A DNA stretch of 64,000 bases from positions 1 through 64,000 of the forward strand of contig JADANN010000191.1 in assembly GCA_018806985.1 (NCBI GenBank). Direction: 5' to 3'. Of the stretch, positions 58,075-64,000 are shown piece by piece. The notes under the pieces are model-generated. The model was given only the letters and a program-made list of their open reading frames with translations. It was not told where the DNA came from and did no database searches. This DNA is from Angiostrongylus vasorum. Lineage: Eukaryota; Nematoda; Chromadorea; Rhabditida; Metastrongylidae. A program made the position numbers and the translations under genes. The first letter of the stretch is position 1. Each line of letters opens with the position of its first letter.

Positions 58075-60780
58075 GACTGACGTTGTAGATTGAGTGGGAT
58101 TTTCGCGGTCGAAGGTTATAGTGGTGACTCGACGATTCGCGTTCGTCTTGACGGTTTACTTCGGGATGATTTTTCGTTTCATGTATATCCTCGCCTTGTG
58201 GGAAATGGATTCTTTGTGAAATTGTCGGTGCGTTGTTGTCACGTGATCGAGGTCAAAGATTATAGCGTTGATTTGCAATTTCAACTGCTCTTTGCAGCTC
58301 TTGAGTTTGCGACTCTATCTCTCCACTTTTTTCCTAAGTGTTTCTGTGTTGGGCTGCCTTCCACCTCAAACGGAATTGGTAGATTGATTGGTCTCTCTAT
58401 GATACGTCCGGTTGGTGATTTGAGTTGTACTTCTGGGATTGCACCACTTTCTGACTGCTTTAAGTCGATGATACGCGCCATTTTCCACGTGTTTCGTGGC
58501 AAATCTGGATCGCGAATTAGTACTACCGTACCTATGGTTGAAGTTATTAGAGTGCCTCGTTTCTTATTTATATCGAGTTTGTGATTCTCTCGGAGACTTT
58601 TCAAGTATTCTTGGCTCCAATTATTGCAATACTGTTCTTTCAGGTTGTGACTTGGTGCAAGGGCATCCGTCATGAGAAACGCAGTCTCTCTCGTGTATCG
58701 ATTCGGTCGTGGAGCGTTCCTGTCACGAGATATCCAAGTTTGGATGGGATTAATTTCAATCCTGATAGCAATGTTCTTGTTGCAGTTGATCCACTATCAA
58801 GCATGGCGAGTGAGTCTGAGCATCCGAGGATTTGTGGATATATTGGGTTAAGACCTGGATCGACCAAGAGCTTAATTTTATGATTCTCGAGAAATTCTGT
58901 GTCCTCTCCATTTAGACTGAGGCATTCAAGAGGCTGTGTAATCTTATCGATTCTAGTTGCCGTAATTTCGTGCTCTGATCCAAAGACATACCTCAATTTC
59001 AACGTAGTGACTCCGCATGTCCTAGTGATTGGCTTTGGGTCACCGAATGTGTCAGATGGTTAATTCGATGGAATCACTATCTCGTAGTTGAAGGCGATTG
59101 GCTAGCGCATTAGTAATGAATGAACGGTTAGAACCTGTATCGAGGATCACCTCCGTTAGTTCTTGTCTCGCCTTGTTGGGATTTAAATAGTTCCGCCTGT
59201 CCTGCTAAAATTTGACTGTTGGGTGCGTGATTCTTCCTAGCATGAAGAGCGACGGTATCCTCAGGCCGCGTCTCATCAAAAGTTACTGTATTGATTTTTA
59301 AAGAACTGGGCTTCTTTTCCCTTGGAATGGTATTTGGTAATTTCGTAGGTGCGTTTGTTCTGTCGCTTGTAGTATTTCCTCCTTTTCTCGGCCTGTATTC
59401 AGCTGGTACGTGCTGATACCTACAAATGGAAGCATGGTGTCCGTGCTTATTGCAATTTCGGCACGGGCCTGCTTTACAGTAGTGAAGCTGATGCAGTGAC
59501 GAACCGCAATTGTAGCAGAGTTTACGAGTTTTAATAATTTGTACTCTTTCTTGCTTGGTTCTTATTTCCGCACATTCGTTTGGTAGGTGTCCTACTTTTT
59601 GTTGCAGTAGAAGCATGCATATCGCGTACTTTTGAACGTCCTTTCTGGCTGATTTATATATTCCGTTCTTAACATGGGCCTCTCTTGCTCTCGGTCCCGT
59701 AGTTCGAGTTCCTCCCCTGTGTAGTCTTTGACATCCTTCATCAGTTCGCGTGTTTTTGTATCTTCTGCTCTCTGTCGTCCTTTTTTACCGGGCATGCCGT
59801 TGAATCTCTTTTTGTGAATTTCTCTAACAGTAGTTGCTGTAGTAGCAAAGCATCGATGAATTCTCCTTTTTATTGCAGTTGAACAACTATTGAGTGAAGG
59901 GTTTCACACAGTTTTTTCTATTCTTCGAAGCATGCCATCTTTGCTTCTGTTGTATGTAGTCTATGTCACAAGTGACGGACGAGGGCTTGTTTGTTGTCGT
60001 ACTTTTCTTTCAGATGCTGTCTTACTATCGGATAAGTACTTTGCGATGTTTGATAATGTTTGACGCATTCTTTTGCTTCTCCCTGAAGGGCGTCCAGCAG
60101 ATAGGTCATTTTTTGGAGGTCGTCCATCCGGCGCGAGTGCACATTATAATTGAATGCACCCCAAAATGGTTCCCACTCCCTTATGTCTCCGTTGAATTTT
60201 GGAATAGGGATGGGTGGTAGAATCGTCAGAAGTGGACAGACGTTTGAGTCCTTTAGCGGGATAGTCTCGGTGCCTTCCAACGTTTTTCCTAAGTCGATGA
60301 TCTTAGAAAGGCAGCGTTCCGCTTCGTCGAGGTGCTCCACTGTTTTCTTTACGTTAATATTGGCAGCGCGTTGCAGCTCCTCTTTTGCTTGAGTACTGGG
60401 GTTTTGCTGGAGTTGTCTGCTATTATGGCATAAGCATCTAGCGCAGTCTGGACGCTGTTCCGATCATGCTCAATAGCCTATTTTGCTTGTTCTATCTTCC
60501 TTTGCTCTTCAGTAATGTACTCGATCCTGCTAGTTTGTTCCGATGGCAAGTTTATTGGTGTGTCTATTTCGTTTTGATAGTTATTTAAGGTGAATATGAG
60601 GCGGCTACTTGCCTTTTTTAATAGTCGTTGACGAGCGGACAAGATAGTTGTCATTCTTTTCTTTTGGGAGTTAATGTAACGTACTTGAAGGTAGATTCTC
60701 GTGTTGAGGTTTGGCCAGTTTCGTTTGCATCGGTTGGTACCTGTTCCTTTGAGTTCGAGTCGACCTAGTCAATGCGCCAA
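58075..60780 (-). mobile_element. Pao/BEL remnant, internally deleted (copy 2)
   Basis: Same structure as 7022-9715 with complementary damage. Gag region 60340-59966 (PIPKFNGDIREWEPFWGAFN, QKMTYLLDALQGEAKE). Two CCHC knuckles at about 59525-59425 (CYNC-X4-H-X4-C and CRNC-X4-H-X4-C). Protease motif VILDTGSNRSFITNAL kept at about 59146-59105. Post-protease GYLVTGTLHD at about 58740-58705 joins directly to WSQEYLKSLRENHK and LPTGRIIERPINL (58673-58281 frame). RT, RNase H and integrase are missing. A possible primer-binding site lies near 60771-60790 (minus: TTGGCGCATTGACTAGG). Confidence 0.87.
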
Positions 60781-61204
60781 TGTAACGGGCTTGAGGGGGG
60801 TGAGTAAGAGTGGAGAATTGTTTGTAAGGTACCTGTGAGCAATGAAAGTATTTAACTTGTGTTGGTACACACAACGCAATTACACGAGAATCATCGATAA
60901 CATTAATGAATCAGCAATGCAAGAGCTAAAGGTTGTGCTTCCTATCATCACTACCTAAAGAAATGAATCCGCAAGGAAAGACCAAGCGGGAGGGAGACAA
61001 TGATGGAGATGCGACGGCGCTCTCCAGGTCGTCGCCGGGCCAAATGACGGTGCTAGTGGGCGAGGCTACGTCCAATTGAGCGGCGTGCCCATTGGTCAGA
61101 ACGGGACATAGACGCAGGGTAGGCACGCGGCGTTGTAGCAACGCGGTCTCGATCGACCCATGGAATGCATTAATTAGGTAGATAGAGAATTGCTCTATCA
61201 GATA

Positions 61205-61665
61205 GAGGCTGTGAGTGTCGCCATAAACGGCTGTGAGGAGTGATTTCCCTGCATCTGTTCACAAAGATCAAACAAAACGCGAATTCTCTGTCTTGTGATT
61301 CCACGGCTGGGAACGAATGGCGTAGTGCTAGTGATCTCTTTCATCATGCGGTCTGTCCAACTTACTGTGCGCCATTCATTCATTGTGCCAAGTTAGTCAA
61401 GCCTTTCATCACTGCGATGTCGAGAAATTGGTACCAGAATGCTTGACACAAGTTCACTTCTTTCAATTCACGCGGAAGCGCTCTATCGCGACTATAACAG
61501 AATCCCAAGGAGAATGGGCTCGACAAGCACTCAACGATATTCGAGACGAAGGAGTGAAAATTTTTTATGAAACAGCTGAATCGGCATGCTGAAAAAGCTC
61601 GAAGAGCATCATTAATGAAGGAAAGGAGGAAACAAAGGAATTGAAGAAATGCTGGGACCCACACA
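61205..61665 (+). other. Second copy of the unknown open region at 10180-10632
   Basis: Carries NSLSCDSTAGNEWRSASDLF and the SQGEWARQALNDIRDEGVK segment in different frames. No domain recognised. Confidence 0.3.
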
Positions 61666-62609
61666 GTGTGATACATGCAATGAAGTTGAAGACTAACTTT
61701 GAGCCGCTCCTGGATTAACAGAAACATCGTCGCATCGCAGTGGTTCATAGTTGATGTCGACAGGAAGTTGACCCAAAATGACTTCGATTATCGGCCCCTA
61801 AGGTCTGGCGGCACGACTCTGCTGTTTTAGAACATCAAACACCTGGAAAACATAGTTTTTACCATCACGGTTTGAGTTTATATTAAACTTTTTAATTAAA
61901 ATATCTAGAGTCTTTCGAACCGTGTTAATATCAAAGTGAGGGCGATTTTTTTAAAAAATTGACGATCTCATTGAAAGCACCTGAAAAATCGAAACTCACT
62001 TCTTGCATTATAATACGCCTGACAAATTGCCTGGCTCCATTTTCACTCGTTGAAATACCAGGAGCTTGAGCAGTTACACCAACTGCCATTCAGTAAACCA
62101 TAGGCACCGGCAGGGAGAAGCCGGTAACGGTGAACGACCTCGAGCTAGCTGAATTCCACAGCTTTCGAGTGAGTAAATAATAAGCAGATATGTCTCGCAA
62201 TCTTTTCAATGTTCAAATAAATCCTAGAATTAGTAAACACTGCTGGACAAATAAACTAATTATTTGAGCAAACAACTGAAGTGTCCGAGCCCGCAACTTT
62301 TAGTACTTATATTGGTATGATGGATTTGAAAATATTGTATGGCTTCCGTTGAGCTGTGGACTGTGCTCTTCTCCTTAAGACATTGTTTTTTTATTTTACC
62401 ACCGTTCTAAAAAGTGGTAAACCATTCGAGATACTGATAAGGTTAGGGTTCGCGAATAAAAATTTTAATGTGAAAATGTTAATGACGAAAGAACTATCTT
62501 TTAATTAGCACTTGTTCCTCCTGGAACTACTGCGCATCCCGAAACTACAGTGATGGTGAGCAGATAAGGACCAGAGAACGTACAGGAGCTTTCATCATAG
62601 TTCCTGAAC

Positions 62610-63355
62610 CACCCATCTTTAAAAGATACTCTTCAAAAAAAGTTGGGAGGTGACGTTTATTGGAAGCCCAGTTAAGGAAAGGAACTCCCAATTTCTGTTG
62701 ACTCGTCGGGAAATGAGGGCAAGATTTCTATTGATTATAAGTACTTGTGCGTTGGCGAAGCCTTACGACAAACAAAAACCCACGATGCTGGACAAATTTC
62801 TTCGAATCCACCCGTTGATCACAGTCAGCATTGGAAGCAAAGGCTTTGCTGCAGAGTTTTGATCGGACCGAGAGTTCATTAAAGTGAAAAAAGGATTGAG
62901 TTTCTCTTCACGCGCACTGATTTCAGTGTACATGTGTTTCGACCGTACATCTTGATTCCAGTGCGCATCTCAAGTGAGCTCCACAGAAAGCTACGCGAGG
63001 TCCTGCTACCGAAAATGGCCGCAGTTGTGAGAGTAAAACGTTTTTTGCTGTAGCAACTACTTCTGCCGTAAAGGTTTGATCAAACTGCTTCTCTTTCGAC
63101 ATTTTTACGTTGTTTCATTACATTTTGTCCATGCAACACCTTTGGAGTCAGCCTTTAGTTCGTCAAACACATGGTTTACAGCAGGACTTATTAATGGAGG
63201 ATTCCAAGGATTCCAAGGAGGATTTTACTTACAAATAGCCGTTTGAAATGGTGGAGAAGAAATATTGGGCCTAAAAAGTGTAAAAAAACCGGTTTTGACT
63301 AGACAGCCTTCAAAAGCTAGCCTTGGAGAAATGTGAGCTGATAATTCGACGACGA
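62610..63355. other. No gene recognised
   Basis: A plus-strand frame of 70 residues at 62650-62862 has no recognised domain. Confidence 0.4.
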
Positions 63356-63359
63356 CGAG

Positions 63360-63685
63360 CATGAGGCGTATTACTGAAACAGCACTTGAACGATGTCTTC
63401 CAAAATGTAACCGGCACAGCAACTTCTAGTCCAAATGCAAAGCTCTGATTTTCATAACCCACATCGTATTCGTGATCCAAAAGAACAGACATCAATTATG
63501 AAGCTAAGATGGATCGGTCACATGTTGAGAAGGACAGAAGACACACAGACGAAAAGAGCTGCATGGTGAGTTCTACGAGGATGCAAGCGTTCTCTAGGGC
63601 TACCATTTAAGCGTTGTGCGGAAAGTGTTCGTAACTAAAGTGAAACAGCTGTACTTGTAGGTGCCTTTGTTTTGTTGATCATGGT
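63360..63685 (+). pseudogene. LINE2 C-terminal fragment (plus)
   Basis: MRRITETALERCLPKCNRH, IFITHIVFVIQKN, then KLRWIGHMLRRTEDTQTKRAAW (63500-63565, one internal stop before it), and further CTACGAGGATGCAAGCG...GTGTTCGTAACTAAAGTG. The same order of segments occurs on the minus strand of block D1. Confidence 0.6.
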
Positions 63686-64000
63686 ATGTGATTCGTACAC
63701 GTCACCATTGTCAAATGGAGCTGCAGTGAGAAACATTTGGGAGGCAACGAAATGAGTGAAAAATGTGTGTGAGATCCTCAGAACTCCTTAAGACGGGCCG
63801 AACGAGTACACACGTAGGCAGGCAGTGAAAAAGACACGCACAGATATAGTTTAACTATCACACAAAACCATAAGAAGAATTACCAACATCACGGTTCGAT
63901 AACAGAAGATTTCTTTTTCATGACGCAAAAGAGGTGTCTGTCAACATGCGAATATACGCAAAGGAGCATAGCGGATATGAGATGTTGAAGAGACATGGAA
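63686..64000. other. No gene recognised
   Basis: Right edge of the window, short frames only. Confidence 0.4.

Larger units (their letters stand above)
57249..61665. repeat. Segmental duplication copy 2 (family exon + BEL), inside member IV
   Basis: Collinear with 6190-10632. Left junction in exon 4 of member IV, right junction in its intron 3 (GTGATACATGCAATGAAG). It carries its own family exon in the opposite orientation to its host. Confidence 0.82.
57010..62598 (-). pseudogene. Secreted-protein family member IV, split by a 4.4 kb segment
   Basis: Exons on the minus strand: 62598-62512 (signal region, frameshifted), 62148-62000, 61842-61698, then after the foreign segment 57235-57193 and 57138-57010 (TNIIMANWSREMWQGVVNRV, GPFAANFVSAVGTVS, stop). 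Donors GTGCTA, GTGAGT, GTTAGT and GTTTAA, and acceptors TTCAG, TTCCAG and TTCTGTAG, agree with the family. Breaks: TGA after the MVY of exon 2, TAG after RAARP in exon 3, loss of the start of exon 4, and the 57249-61665 segment. Unlike the intact gene it has a 54-nt intron (57139-57192) inside the last coding block. Confidence 0.75.

Noticed and set aside
1..64000. CRISPR arrays, bacterial operons, rRNA or complete tRNA genes
   Set aside because: No regularly spaced identical repeats, Shine-Dalgarno-led gene strings, rRNA cores or full cloverleafs were seen. Only tRNA-like SINE heads are present.

Overview
This window is eukaryotic. It looks like a repeat-rich piece of a strongylid nematode genome, most plausibly a hookworm (Ancylostoma/Necator type). 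The organism call is an inference from the mix of elements: RTE-type LINEs, Penelope-like elements (PLEs) with GIY-YIG domains, Pao/BEL remains, tRNA-like SINEs, and a small-intron gene family that reads like a nematode secreted protein. No bacterial-style gene, operon, rRNA, intact tRNA or CRISPR array was seen. Almost every open frame is a decayed piece of a mobile element.

The one apparently intact host gene lies on the minus strand at 19031-25017. It has four exons in matching phase with GT/AG junctions and encodes about 228 residues with an N-terminal signal sequence. It belongs to a local family. Broken relatives lie at 4378-6700 (+), 16829-17757 (+) and 57010-62598 (-), with a stray first exon at 36912-37018 (-) and a last-exon copy at 57403-57746 (+).

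Layout. 1-2775 and 13213-15993 are two copies of a 2.8 kb repeat block. 2783-4340 is a PLE plus a (CA)n tract. 4378-10632 holds a family pseudogene followed by a Pao/BEL element lacking its RT/RNaseH/integrase; this whole stretch recurs at 57249-61665, inside another family member. 11640-13300 is a PLE with a second PLE fragment nested in it. 16.8-25.0 kb is the gene-family core. 23750-33120 and 34840-42350 are a tandem duplication: the first copy contains an RTE LINE (25280-28226), while the second keeps the empty site at about 37290. Two long PLEs (30534-32300 and 39692-41512) sit at equivalent places in the two copies. 45895-48062 is a second RTE. 42.4-45.9 and 49.7-52.5 kb hold little that I recognise. 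52.5-57.0 kb is PLE, SINE and fold-back material.

The most striking signal is a recurring motif of about 40 nt in the PLE terminal repeats. It has a CUGANGA-like box, a short hairpin whose paired bases co-vary between copies, then GAAAC-GUC. This is the arrangement of the minimal hammerhead ribozymes described from Penelope-like elements. It occurs at least fifteen times, often as outward-facing inverted pairs around an element body. No expression or activity can be claimed from sequence alone.
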